DNA of 64,000 nt from JAVJRN01 sp047635055 (GTDB lineage Bacteria > Bacteroidota > Bacteroidia > Cytophagales > Cyclobacteriaceae), in the NCBI GenBank assembly GCA_047635055.1, contig JBLIIJ010000002.1:30996-94995 (forward strand), in the 5' to 3' direction. Made by a program: the position numbers and the translations under genes. Below the pieces are notes generated by a model. That model did no database searches, had not been told where the DNA came from, and saw nothing but the letters and a program-made list of their open reading frames with translations. Shown here piece after piece: positions 50,834-59,943 of the stretch (its first letter is position 1; every line of letters begins with the position of its first letter).

Positions 50834-53571
50834 GGAGAAACTTATTCATTGTTTTCTTATTTGCCATTCTTCATTCTCATGCCCAAGAAATACGACTTTC
50901 ACTATCGGTGAAAAACGCGGAATTAGTTGATGTTATTTCGGAAATAGAAGATAAGACGAAGACTGATTTTTTTTTCCGACACCATTGGGTTGACTCAATA
51001 ATGGTGAGTATTGAAGTCGAAAATGTACCCTTGACGGACATTCTTGATCAAGTATTAGGAAAAACCTCTTTGCTCTATTTCATCAAAGGTAAAAATGTCT
51101 ACTTGACAAACGGAACCCCAATAGTTAGTGAATTACCCATAGCAAAAGGTGAAAGTAGTCTTTCCATGATCCCAAAAGGGCTGATTTTTAAGCAAGATTA
51201 CGCCAATGAAAACCCAGGTTTAAAATCGATTATTGAAATAGGAACGAAAAAAGAGGCCAATAGTCGAAAAGAGGTGACCATTGCTGGTTATATCAAAGAA
51301 TTGTCAACGGGCAACCCAATAGAAGGAGCCTTGATCTATATACTAAATCCAATGGTGACTGCTCTCACAGATTCCAATGGTTTTTATAATTTGACTTTAC
51401 CCAAAGGTAAGCAGAATTTACTTGTTCAATTTTTAGGTATGGAGACCCTTTATCAGCCAATAGTACTTTTTTCAGATGGGCGATTTGATGCTTTACTAGA
51501 ACCAGATGTTATTTCATTGAGCGCCGTGACCATCCGAGCTGACAGAGATGCCAATGTCCAGCAAGTAACTATGGGGGTGAGCAAGATTAGTGTTGAGCAA
51601 ACGAAAAATGTTCCTTTGGTACTTGGGGAAAGAGATATTTTGAAAATTGCGACAACTACTGCAGGCGTACAAACATTGGGAGAAGGTTCTTCAGGTTTTA
51701 ATGTAAGAGGAGGTAAAGCAGATCAAAATTTGATACTCTTTGATGGGGCAACCATTTATAATACGAGTCATTTTTTTGGATTTTTCAGCGTTTTTAACTC
51801 AGACGCTATATCCGATATGAATGTCTTTAAAAGTAGTATCCCTTCTGAATATGGGGGCAGATTATCTTCCGTTTTTGATATTCATTCTCTTTCTGCTGAT
51901 AAAGATAAGTTCTCCGGTGTTGGAGGTGTTTCGCCAGTAACATCAAAGTTGACATTACAAATTCCTATTATTAAAGAGAAGTCAAGCCTTTTGATTGGAG
52001 GTAGGGCAACTTACTCTAATTGGATGCTGCGAGCAATTCAGAATGGTAGTTTTAGTCAAAACGAAGTTTCATTTGGGGATTTCGTCGCGAATTATGATCA
52101 TAAGATAAATCAAAAAAATAGAGTGGGAATTACCGCCTATTCAAGTGTTGATAAATTTCGTTTGAGGTCTGATTCTCTTTTTTCGTTTTCCGATTTTTCT
52201 TACAATAATAACTCAGTCGCTACATTTTGGGATCACCAGTTTTCAGATAAGCTAACAGGTCAAGTAAGGTTGGCCTATTCGAATTATAATTATTTGCTTG
52301 GGTTTGATCAAACTGATGAAAATGCATTTGAACAAAAATTTGGAATCAATGACTATTTATTGTCCACCAAATTGAACCAATACTTCAAAAGACACGAATT
52401 GATTTATGGTGGGAGTGTTCGTAGATATCGAATTAATCCAGGTTCTCGCACACCATTTGGATCGGAATCAAATGTGGAAGTCAAGAACATTCAAGATGAC
52501 TATGGAATCGAGTCCGCTATTAATTTTGAGGATCAGTATAAGTTAAATGATCGGTTAAGTTTTTCGTTAGGGTTTCGCTATTCCTTTTTTATGGCTCAAG
52601 GGCCTAGTAAAGTTTATTCTTATATGGAAGGGGAGTCGAAAATAAGTGAAAATAGAGTGGACTCTACGGACTACAAGAATGGCGAAGTAGAACAGTCTTA
52701 TCACGGCTTGGAGCCAAGAATGTCGGCAAGACTAAGTTTGAGTGACCAATCGTCAGTTAAGTTTAGCTACAACCGAAATAGGCAGTATTTGCATAATTTA
52801 TCTAATTCAGCGTCAATTTCCCCAACAGACATTTGGGTGCAGTCGGATACCCATATCAAGCCTCAAATTTCCGATCAGATATCAGTCGGTTTTTATCAAA
52901 ACCTATTTCGAGGACAAGTGGAAATATCCGTTGAGTCTTACTATAAGTGGATGGAAAATTTGATAGATATCAAAGTTGGTGCGGAGTTTTTGTTAAACCC
53001 TAATATTGAAACTGTAGCATTGCAGGGAGATGGCAAAGCCTATGGGTTAGAGTTTTCAGTTAAGAAAAACGGAAAATTGAATGGTTGGATTAATTATTCC
53101 TACGCGAGATCCTTTATACGAATAGTGGGGTCCACCCTTGATGAAACAATTAATAACGGGAAATTCTATCCATCTAACTACGACAAACCGCATAATTTAA
53201 ATTTAGTGGCAAATTATAAGATAACAAGGCGATTGAGCATTTCCTACAACTTAAACTATAGTACTGGACGGCCTACAACTTTCCCTGTGGGAGTTTATAA
53301 TTTTAAAGGAACGCAAGTACTTCATTATTCTGACAGAAATGCTTTTCGCATACCAGATTACTTTCGAATGGACTTAGGAATAAACTTAGAAGAAGGCCAT
53401 CTTCTCAAAAAAATAACACATTCTTATTGGTCTTTTTCAATCTATAATTTATTAGGTAGAGATAATCCGTTTTCTGTGTTTTTTGACGTAGAAGATAGTC
53501 AGGTACGAGCTTATAAGGTTATTGTCTTTGGTAACCCGATCCCAACATTATCATTCAATTTCTCATTTTGA
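50830..53571 (+). CDS. TonB-dependent outer-membrane receptor with STN domain (locus 2)
   Basis: A 913-residue receptor with signal peptide (RRNLFIVFLFAILHSHAQ). Domains: STN at about 20-95 (LSLSVKNAELVDVISEIEDKT), a linker, carboxypeptidase-like regulatory domain at about 150-235, plug from about 240 (NVRGGKADQNLILFDGATIYNTSHFFGFF) and a barrel ending IPTLSFNFSF. Plug and barrel match the locus 1 receptor closely in motif order (FSVFNS, then SIPxxYxxRxSSVxD). The ligand is unknown. It overlaps the upstream gene by four bases and the DUF4249 gene by one. No FecR or sigma gene is adjacent. Confidence 0.9.
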   Translation: MRRNLFIVFLFAILHSHAQEIRLSLSVKNAELVDVISEIEDKTKTDFFFRHHWVDSIMVSIEVENVPLTDILDQVLGKTSLLYFIKGKNVYLTNGTPIVSELPIAKGESSLSMIPKGLIFKQDYANENPGLKSIIEIGTKKEANSRKEVTIAGYIKELSTGNPIEGALIYILNPMVTALTDSNGFYNLTLPKGKQNLLVQFLGMETLYQPIVLFSDGRFDALLEPDVISLSAVTIRADRDANVQQVTMGVSKISVEQTKNVPLVLGERDILKIATTTAGVQTLGEGSSGFNVRGGKADQNLILFDGATIYNTSHFFGFFSVFNSDAISDMNVFKSSIPSEYGGRLSSVFDIHSLSADKDKFSGVGGVSPVTSKLTLQIPIIKEKSSLLIGGRATYSNWMLRAIQNGSFSQNEVSFGDFVANYDHKINQKNRVGITAYSSVDKFRLRSDSLFSFSDFSYNNNSVATFWDHQFSDKLTGQVRLAYSNYNYLLGFDQTDENAFEQKFGINDYLLSTKLNQYFKRHELIYGGSVRRYRINPGSRTPFGSESNVEVKNIQDDYGIESAINFEDQYKLNDRLSFSLGFRYSFFMAQGPSKVYSYMEGESKISENRVDSTDYKNGEVEQSYHGLEPRMSARLSLSDQSSVKFSYNRNRQYLHNLSNSASISPTDIWVQSDTHIKPQISDQISVGFYQNLFRGQVEISVESYYKWMENLIDIKVGAEFLLNPNIETVALQGDGKAYGLEFSVKKNGKLNGWINYSYARSFIRIVGSTLDETINNGKFYPSNYDKPHNLNLVANYKITRRLSISYNLNYSTGRPTTFPVGVYNFKGTQVLHYSDRNAFRIPDYFRMDLGINLEEGHLLKKITHSYWSFSIYNLLGRDNPFSVFFDVEDSQVRAYKVIVFGNPIPTLSFNFSF

Positions 53572-54743
53572 TGGAAAAATATTCGAGGACTACAATAATT
53601 TTGATAGCTGCGATGGCCATTTACTTAGGCTCCTGTGTGGAACCTTATGAGTTTTCAAGAACCAATTATGAAAAAGTATTAGTGGTAGATGGTTCAGTAA
53701 CGAATTTGGAAGGTCCTTACGAAGTAAAATTAAGTTACACCTCGAGACTCGAAGGTGAGATTGGTATTCCTGTGGTCAACGCGGATGTCAAAGTGCTTGA
53801 TGATGCTGGAAATACGTATCAGTATAGTGAAAGTGAAGAGGGTAGCTACTTGTCCTCCCCTGAATTGAAAGGTGAAGTGGGGACATCATATAAGTTGCTG
53901 TTGTCTATAGCAGGAAGAGATTTTGAAACTGGCTTTACAATGCTTCGAGAACCTCAAGTAATGGACAGTATTCATGGAATTGTCAGTGAAAGGTTATTGG
54001 CAAACTCACAAAAAGTCGAAAAGGGTATTCAGTTTTTTGTGAATACGTCAATGGAATCATCAAGCCCCGGATATTATAGATATGAATGGGAAGATACTTA
54101 CTCGATAAATACACCTTACGGATCGGGGTACATCTTTAACTTTATAGATTCGACGGTGGTTTTAAGAGATGTTTTGATAGGCAGGTGTTACAGTTCCGCG
54201 AGCTCTACAGCATTACTTACAGCAACTTCCGCAGAGTCAGCCTTAAATAGGGTAGAGAATTTCCCTGTACGGTTCATTAGTCAGCTAGACCAATCACTAA
54301 GAAGTAAGTATTCAATTCTTGTCAAACAATACTCTTTAAGTCCGGAAGCTTATGGTTTTTACAGACAAATTATTAAGAATAGCCAAAGTGGGGGCTCCTT
54401 AATTGATCAGCAACTAGGCACTATTTCTGGAAATGTAAAATCAATGAATGATCCGAATGAGATAGTGCTTGGTTATTTTGAAGTTTCGGGAGCTTCAGAA
54501 ATCAGGAGCTTCTTTTATCCAGCGGATTTTGACGGATTTAGAGCTCCACGTTTTCAATATGAATGTAATGAAAATGATGTGCTTAATGTGACACCAGATA
54601 GCCTGTCATACATGCTAAATACGAATCGAGATTTGTTGATTTTTTCAATAACACTTAGCGGTGATTTTAGGCTAGCGAGTAACAAGTGCAGCAACTGTTC
54701 ATGGTATGCCAATACCGACAAACCTGACTTTTGGAATGATTGA
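53571..54743 (+). CDS. DUF4249 lipoprotein with cysteine-rich tail (locus 2)
   Basis: A 390-residue lipoprotein (lipobox LGSC, Cys22). I use ATG 53571, whose A is the last base of the receptor stop (TGATG); the frame has a TTG one codon earlier. The mature protein shows the DUF4249 pattern KVLVVDGSVTNLEGPYEVKLSY, VNADVKVLDDAGNTYQY and SPEAYGFYRQIIKNSQSGGS. It ends with CSNCSWYANTDKPDFWND, the Cys-x2-Cys and PDFW tail known from many full-length DUF4249 proteins, preceded by a further Cys in YECNEND. The copies in locus 1 lack this tail. Confidence 0.84.
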   Translation: MEKYSRTTIILIAAMAIYLGSCVEPYEFSRTNYEKVLVVDGSVTNLEGPYEVKLSYTSRLEGEIGIPVVNADVKVLDDAGNTYQYSESEEGSYLSSPELKGEVGTSYKLLLSIAGRDFETGFTMLREPQVMDSIHGIVSERLLANSQKVEKGIQFFVNTSMESSSPGYYRYEWEDTYSINTPYGSGYIFNFIDSTVVLRDVLIGRCYSSASSTALLTATSAESALNRVENFPVRFISQLDQSLRSKYSILVKQYSLSPEAYGFYRQIIKNSQSGGSLIDQQLGTISGNVKSMNDPNEIVLGYFEVSGASEIRSFFYPADFDGFRAPRFQYECNENDVLNVTPDSLSYMLNTNRDLLIFSITLSGDFRLASNKCSNCSWYANTDKPDFWND

Positions 54744-54744
54744 T

Positions 54745-56913
54745 ATGAGAGCCATACTATTAGGTATTTTATTTATTGGGACTTTTAATAATCTCGCTTT
54801 CTCTCAAGAAAAAGATCTCTTGGAACTTAGTTATGTTCATACTAGTGATAATACCTTAATAAGCGGGGAACAGCTTTATTTCTCCGTGTATGTCATGAGC
54901 GAACATACACGGCAACTTACAGATCTGAGTAAAATTGGATACATCCAATTGGTTGGAGAAGAAGGGACAGTAGTCAAACAAAAAATTAAGTTATCAGATG
55001 GGAGAGGAGCGGGTGCTATATTCATAGGGTCAGAAATAAAAACTGGGAGTTATTTTTTGGTTTTCAATACGCGATGGATGCGGAATTTTGATGATTTTTC
55101 TACTGTGGCCTTAACAATTATTAATCCTTTTGAGCAGGAAAGTCAAGTAACAACGTCTTCGGATTGGAAAGCGGAATTCAAATTTAACCATGGTGCACCG
55201 ATCGCAGATATCCCAAATACAGTGACACTCAATATTACGAATGGAAATGGGCTGAAAAAGGTTGATCCGGGGGTATTATTAAATAATGATAATTCAAAAA
55301 TAGTGAGTCTAAAAGCAGACGCAATGGGCGCCTTTAATTTTGAATTTATACCGGAGCTTAAAAAAGAGTATCAAATATTGATGGAAGATACGCTTGGTAA
55401 TTTTCACTTTTTCAAACTGCCAGAGGTTACAGAGCAACAGAATACACTGTATATAAAAGAGACAAGTGACCAGTACCTTATTACGGCAAAGGTGGTTACT
55501 GAAGGTTTTCACGTGATAATTTGTTCTCCGCAGAATACGCTCTACAAATGGGCTGTTAATGGTAATTTCAAAACAGCTATCTCAAAAAATGACATACCCA
55601 ATGGACTGAATATTTTTCAATTAATTGATGCAAAAGGAAATTGTGTTGCACAAACGACTTTTGAGAATATTACGCAAAAAGAACACAAAGTAATTTTAAA
55701 AAGAGTCTATTCAACAAGATCTAAAGAACAAGAAAGTGTTGAGCTCCAAGCTGGCACTTACTCCATTATCATTAGGAAAAAATGGTCAACTATTGGGCAA
55801 ACTGGAAGTTCCGCTATGCGGGCACACCGCCTTTTTTTTGCTGCCAAAAATGGAGATTTTGGTAACGCGAAGACGATCGATGGAAATGTTAATTTCGTAA
55901 AATCAATAGGCCAGACGTTTGATTTTTTACCTGAACATCTGGAGGAGATAATTACCGGGGAAATTATTGGTGACGATATCGTGGATAAGGAACTTTATTT
56001 AACGCTCTTTGGAGAAAATAGTACAATCTCGACGGCTATTAGTGATGATCAAGGCGCGTTTAGTTTTCATCATGAAACGCCATACAGCGATAGAAACGCC
56101 ATACTTCAGCTTAATTTTTCTACTGACAATGAAAACCAGAAAATATCATTAGAGAGCAAATTTGTTGATTTCCAATTACCTCCTTTTTCCGAAATATTGT
56201 TATCTGAAAAACAAAAAGAAGAGATTGTTAAACGGAGTGTGAACAATCAAATATTCAAAGCTTATGAAACAACTACTGATACGTTTATCATGGAGTCATT
56301 GGCTGGTCAGTTAGCATTTTATGACATGATTTATGCACTGGACGACTACACGCGTTTTCCAACGCTTGCAGAGCATTTCGTTGAATATATTTTAGGAAGC
56401 TGGGTTAGAAATGGTAAAATCAACATAGCTTCAAATTTTAACGATAAGGCTTCTAGAAATGAGCCACTAATTTTGCTTGATGGGTTGATGGTGAGCAGTG
56501 AGACTTTATTGTCAATAAATCCCTATAAAATTAAAAGTATAGGAATAGTCAATGCTCGAGTTTATCATCAATCGTTGATCAAAGATGGTCTCTTGCATGC
56601 TAAAACGTTTGATTCGGATCTGGGCGGTATAGATTTAGATTCTGCGGGAACCAGATTGCAAATTACTGGATGGAACGTTTCTAGGTCAAATGTTTTTGAC
56701 CCATCCATTCATAAGGATAGTAGATTTCCTGATAATAGATCACTGCTGTTTTGGGAACCTAATTTTTTGATAAATCAAGAGCAAGAAATAATTATTGACT
56801 TCTACACCTCCGATATCACAGGGGATTTTGAGTTGGAAATACAGGGTTTTACTTCAGAGGGTACTGGTGTTTCTATATTGAGAGAATTTCATGTCGATCA
56901 GTTTAGTAACTAG
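54745..56913 (+). CDS. Large secreted protein with macroglobulin-like N-terminus and plug-like segment (locus 2)
   Basis: The open frame starts at 54706, but ATG 54745 begins a signal peptide (RAILLGILFIGTFNNLAFSQ) one base after the DUF4249 stop, so I use it; the protein is 722 residues. The MG2-like N-terminus (SGEQLYFSVYVMSEHTRQL, GRGAGAIFIGSEIKTGSYFLVF and TRWMRNFDDF) is stronger than in the locus 1 relative. Near 570-640 is a plug-like stretch (EPLILLDGLMVSSETLLSINPYKIKSIGIVNARVY) without a following barrel. The stop overlaps the convergent DUF4159 gene by 11 bases. Confidence 0.7.
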   Translation: MRAILLGILFIGTFNNLAFSQEKDLLELSYVHTSDNTLISGEQLYFSVYVMSEHTRQLTDLSKIGYIQLVGEEGTVVKQKIKLSDGRGAGAIFIGSEIKTGSYFLVFNTRWMRNFDDFSTVALTIINPFEQESQVTTSSDWKAEFKFNHGAPIADIPNTVTLNITNGNGLKKVDPGVLLNNDNSKIVSLKADAMGAFNFEFIPELKKEYQILMEDTLGNFHFFKLPEVTEQQNTLYIKETSDQYLITAKVVTEGFHVIICSPQNTLYKWAVNGNFKTAISKNDIPNGLNIFQLIDAKGNCVAQTTFENITQKEHKVILKRVYSTRSKEQESVELQAGTYSIIIRKKWSTIGQTGSSAMRAHRLFFAAKNGDFGNAKTIDGNVNFVKSIGQTFDFLPEHLEEIITGEIIGDDIVDKELYLTLFGENSTISTAISDDQGAFSFHHETPYSDRNAILQLNFSTDNENQKISLESKFVDFQLPPFSEILLSEKQKEEIVKRSVNNQIFKAYETTTDTFIMESLAGQLAFYDMIYALDDYTRFPTLAEHFVEYILGSWVRNGKINIASNFNDKASRNEPLILLDGLMVSSETLLSINPYKIKSIGIVNARVYHQSLIKDGLLHAKTFDSDLGGIDLDSAGTRLQITGWNVSRSNVFDPSIHKDSRFPDNRSLLFWEPNFLINQEQEIIIDFYTSDITGDFELEIQGFTSEGTGVSILREFHVDQFSN

Positions 56914-57556
56914 TAAACACATAGGAAATGATGTTGCTTCCCATTTGTAGCGCTTTTTGTCTAAGGCTCTCAGGATCTTTGTACACCGACTTGTCTTCCC
57001 ATCCATTACCTAAATCAGACTCGTAAGTATAGTAACAGACGAGCCTCCCCTCATATAAAATGCCAAAGCCTTGCGATGGTTTACCATCATGTTCATGAAT
57101 TTTAGGAGGTCCTGATTCAAAGTCGAATTTTTGATGATAAAGTGGATGATCAAATGGTAATTCAACGAAATCAAGACTTGGGAATACTTTTTTCATTTCT
57201 AAGCGGATAAACTTATCCAAACCATAATTATCATCAATATGTAAGAAGCCACCAGATGTCAAATAGCTTCTGAGATTTTCAGCTTGGGAATTGGAAAAAA
57301 CAACATTTCCATGCCCTGTGAGATATACATATGGATAACTAAAGATTTCAGGACTTCCGGCTTCAACTATATCCTCATTTCTATCAATAGAAGTACCTAA
57401 TTGTTGGTTGCAAAACTGGATTAAATTAGGGAGTGCAGATTTGTTTGAATACCAATCACCCCCGCCATCGTACTTTAGTTTCGCAATGCGTATATCTTGA
57501 GCATGCAACGAAGTTGTGGTAAGTAGTGCCGCCAGAAGAACAGTCAATAGTTTCAT
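56903..57556 (-). CDS. DUF4159 protein, exported
   Basis: A 217-residue exported protein (signal peptide KLLTVLLAALLTTTSLHAQ). Nearly the whole mature chain is DUF4159: IRIAKLKYDGGGDWYSNKS, PYVYLTGHGNVVFSNSQAENLRSYLTSGGFLHIDDNYGLDKFIR and VELPFDHPLYHQKFDFESGPPKIHEHDGKPSQGFGI, which resembles a glutamine-amidotransferase-like fold without the catalytic cysteine. Its function is unknown. One base separates it from the HAD phosphatase gene, so it is the third gene of the PafA operon. Its tail overlaps the TonB locus 2 end. Confidence 0.87.
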   Translation of the reverse strand: MKLLTVLLAALLTTTSLHAQDIRIAKLKYDGGGDWYSNKSALPNLIQFCNQQLGTSIDRNEDIVEAGSPEIFSYPYVYLTGHGNVVFSNSQAENLRSYLTSGGFLHIDDNYGLDKFIRLEMKKVFPSLDFVELPFDHPLYHQKFDFESGPPKIHEHDGKPSQGFGILYEGRLVCYYTYESDLGNGWEDKSVYKDPESLRQKALQMGSNIISYVFTSY

Positions 57557-57557
57557 A

Positions 57558-58217
57558 TTATTTCTTATCGATTAATTGGACTATTTGTTCCAACTTCAAG
57601 GCTGTAAAGTCATCGATGATTAAGTCAGCGCTCAACTCTTCCCGACTATGCGAAGTTGCGAGCGCAATTACTTTAGATCCTGCATTTTCTCCTGCTTTTA
57701 TCCCCGAAATAGCATCTTCAAACACTATGCAATTTTTATTTTCTCGCTCAATTCCAGCAGCGCATTTTTGATATATTTCAGGATTCGGTTTTCCTTTTGT
57801 AACGGATCGGTCATCAAAGACAGCATCAAAATAATGTCTTATGCCAAGTCCATCAAGGGTGAAAATAACATTCTCTTCAGGCGCCGAGGTGCCAACGGCC
57901 ATAGGGATTTTATTGTTTTTTGCTAATTCTAGGAAATCAATTAACCCTGCAGTAGGAGCAAGCGAAGATTTATACAGCGTTCTATAAATTTCTTCTTTTT
58001 CTAAACCTATCGATCGAGCTTCATCCTTAGACATTTCTTGTTTAAAAACGACTTCCATAAGCTCCATTAAAGTTCGTCCATTCATCTTTTCTCGATAGAA
58101 TTCTTCAGAAATTTTGATGTGGTATTTATTGGCAAGTTTTTGCCAAGCTAAAAAGTGGAATTCATGATTATCTATAATCACGCCATCCATATCGAATAAT
58201 AAACCTATATGATTCAA
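57558..58217 (-). CDS. Beta-phosphoglucomutase-like HAD hydrolase
   Basis: A 219-residue HAD-family enzyme. I take TTG at 58217 as start: the long frame would begin at ATG 58292 inside the upstream phosphatase gene and add 25 residues with no family match, and there is no other ATG before the catalytic motif. Asp9 and Asp11 in LLFDMDGVIIDN form motif I; MNGRTLMELM lies in the cap; TSAPEENV is motif II; KGKPNPEIY is motif III and VFEDAISGIKAGENAG motif IV. This pattern fits beta-phosphoglucomutase and sugar phosphatases of the same group. Confidence 0.86.
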   Translation of the reverse strand: MNHIGLLFDMDGVIIDNHEFHFLAWQKLANKYHIKISEEFYREKMNGRTLMELMEVVFKQEMSKDEARSIGLEKEEIYRTLYKSSLAPTAGLIDFLELAKNNKIPMAVGTSAPEENVIFTLDGLGIRHYFDAVFDDRSVTKGKPNPEIYQKCAAGIERENKNCIVFEDAISGIKAGENAGSKVIALATSHSREELSADLIIDDFTALKLEQIVQLIDKK

Positions 58218-58245
58218 CCTTGTGTATTTAATAATTTTGTATGTA

Positions 58246-59865
58246 TTAATCCTCAAACAGTTCCATGATGGGCGCTCCGGCAACAGATGCATTTGGGATA
58301 CTTATGTTCATCAAAAATGAAAGTGTTGGGGCAATATCAGTAATGTTATACTTCCTTACTGTAGAACCTTGTTTTATGCCATTACCCAAAAATAACAATG
58401 GAACATGCGTATCGTATGTGTAACCGGTACCATGAGAGGTGCCTGTGGTGCCATAATCTTGATATAGGTAACCAGGCTTTTTTAAATAGAGCACATCACC
58501 TGATCTTTCTTTATTGAATCCATTTTGTAATGCTGCTCGTAGAGGAGTATGATAATCAAACCGACTTAAATCACTGCCAGTGAGGCCTTCAATAATAGGA
58601 TCACTTTGAATCATGATATTAAGCAACTCACGCTCTGTTAACGCTCTGTCCAACTTCAATGATTTGAGCACGTCATAATCAATAAATATCTGATCGTTTG
58701 ATACATTTTCGATCATGTCAGTCGTATTAAATTTCTCTTTAACTGCGTCTTTAAACGTGCTTAAATGCTCTTTCGAGTTAATATAGCCTCCTGGCATGTT
58801 ATTGTCGTTCAAGAATCTTGGATTGGCTACTACACCATGATCCGCAGTTAAAAAGACCATATACGCTTCTTTCCCCAATTTTTCGTCCAGAAATTTTAAG
58901 AAGTCAGCAAGCTGCCTATCTAGCCTAATGTAGGTGTCTTCTAGCTCCACAGAATTAGGGCCAAAATTGTGACCGATATAATCTGTAGAAGAAAGGCTAA
59001 CAGCAAGAAAATCGGTAATGTCATCTTTGCCCATCGACACTGAAATGAGCGCTTCTTTCGCAATATCCAATACGAGTTGGTTACCAAAAGGCGTGTACCT
59101 GATCAGTCCAAATTCTCCATTTTCTTTTCTTAATTTTTTAAGATTGTAGGGGAAAGTAGGACTATCCTTACCTTTAAAACCACCCTCATAAGGCGAGTCA
59201 TCGGCAGTACTTTCTACGTATTTTTCAATGGGTAAGAAAGTATTCCAAGTTTGGTTTGAATAGGTATCAGCAATTCTTTTATTGTTAAAGTTATCTACCC
59301 AATCAGGTAATTTATCGTAATACCACGTACTAGAAATAAAATTACCAGACGTAGCGTCATACCACAATGCAGCCTCAGGTTTATGACCTGCAGGCAGCAC
59401 TGCACCTCTGTCTTTTATGGAAACGCCAACCACCTTAGACCTGAAATTAGTAGTGAGCTTTAGCTCATCTGTTATGGTATTGGCATAAAGATTTTGAGGG
59501 GACATTCTGCCTGCCTTACTGTCTGTTCCCAAAGGATCGACCGACGCATCCTCCACACAATACATGTTGCCTTTTTTGGCTCTACTATACCAATCATTCG
59601 AAATGATACCATGAAAACTTGGCGTTGTGCCCGTGTATATAGAAGCATGGCCAGGAGCTGTATAGGTAGGAATATAATTGTAATGCATATTCTTTACCTG
59701 AAAGCCTTGGTCTATCATTCGTTTGAAACCATCATTACCATACTTATCGGCAAATCGGATTAAATATTCCTGTTTCATTTGATCAACGACAATACCAACC
59801 ACGAGTTTAGGTTGAGCGTGAAGTTGTATGGACAATAGACTGATTACTAGAAAGGTATATCTCAT
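58246..59865 (-). CDS. Alkaline phosphatase of the PafA type
   Basis: A 539-residue periplasmic or outer-membrane-associated phosphatase (signal peptide RYTFLVISLLSIQLHAQ) of the alkaline phosphatase/phosphodiesterase superfamily. Nucleophile Thr69 in TYTAPGHAS; metal Asp28 in VGIVVDQM; Asn90; and Lys151/Arg153 in SIKDRGAVLPAGH, the pair that binds phosphate in PafA of Elizabethkingia. STDYIGHNFGP and FLTADHGV bring the remaining zinc ligands. It releases phosphate from many monoesters and is not inhibited strongly by phosphate in the studied relative. The first gene of the operon with the HAD and DUF4159 genes. Confidence 0.92.
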   Translation of the reverse strand: MRYTFLVISLLSIQLHAQPKLVVGIVVDQMKQEYLIRFADKYGNDGFKRMIDQGFQVKNMHYNYIPTYTAPGHASIYTGTTPSFHGIISNDWYSRAKKGNMYCVEDASVDPLGTDSKAGRMSPQNLYANTITDELKLTTNFRSKVVGVSIKDRGAVLPAGHKPEAALWYDATSGNFISSTWYYDKLPDWVDNFNNKRIADTYSNQTWNTFLPIEKYVESTADDSPYEGGFKGKDSPTFPYNLKKLRKENGEFGLIRYTPFGNQLVLDIAKEALISVSMGKDDITDFLAVSLSSTDYIGHNFGPNSVELEDTYIRLDRQLADFLKFLDEKLGKEAYMVFLTADHGVVANPRFLNDNNMPGGYINSKEHLSTFKDAVKEKFNTTDMIENVSNDQIFIDYDVLKSLKLDRALTERELLNIMIQSDPIIEGLTGSDLSRFDYHTPLRAALQNGFNKERSGDVLYLKKPGYLYQDYGTTGTSHGTGYTYDTHVPLLFLGNGIKQGSTVRKYNITDIAPTLSFLMNISIPNASVAGAPIMELFED

Positions 59866-59943
59866 TTGATGGTATTAGACTTAGGGTATTTTTGTAGAAC
59901 GAAGCTAAAAGGTAAAGAAAATAAATCCTCACGATTTACGAAG

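Noticed and set aside
58217..58292. ATG 58292 as start of the HAD enzyme
   Set aside because: It lies inside the preceding phosphatase gene and would add 25 residues that do not fit the family N-terminus.
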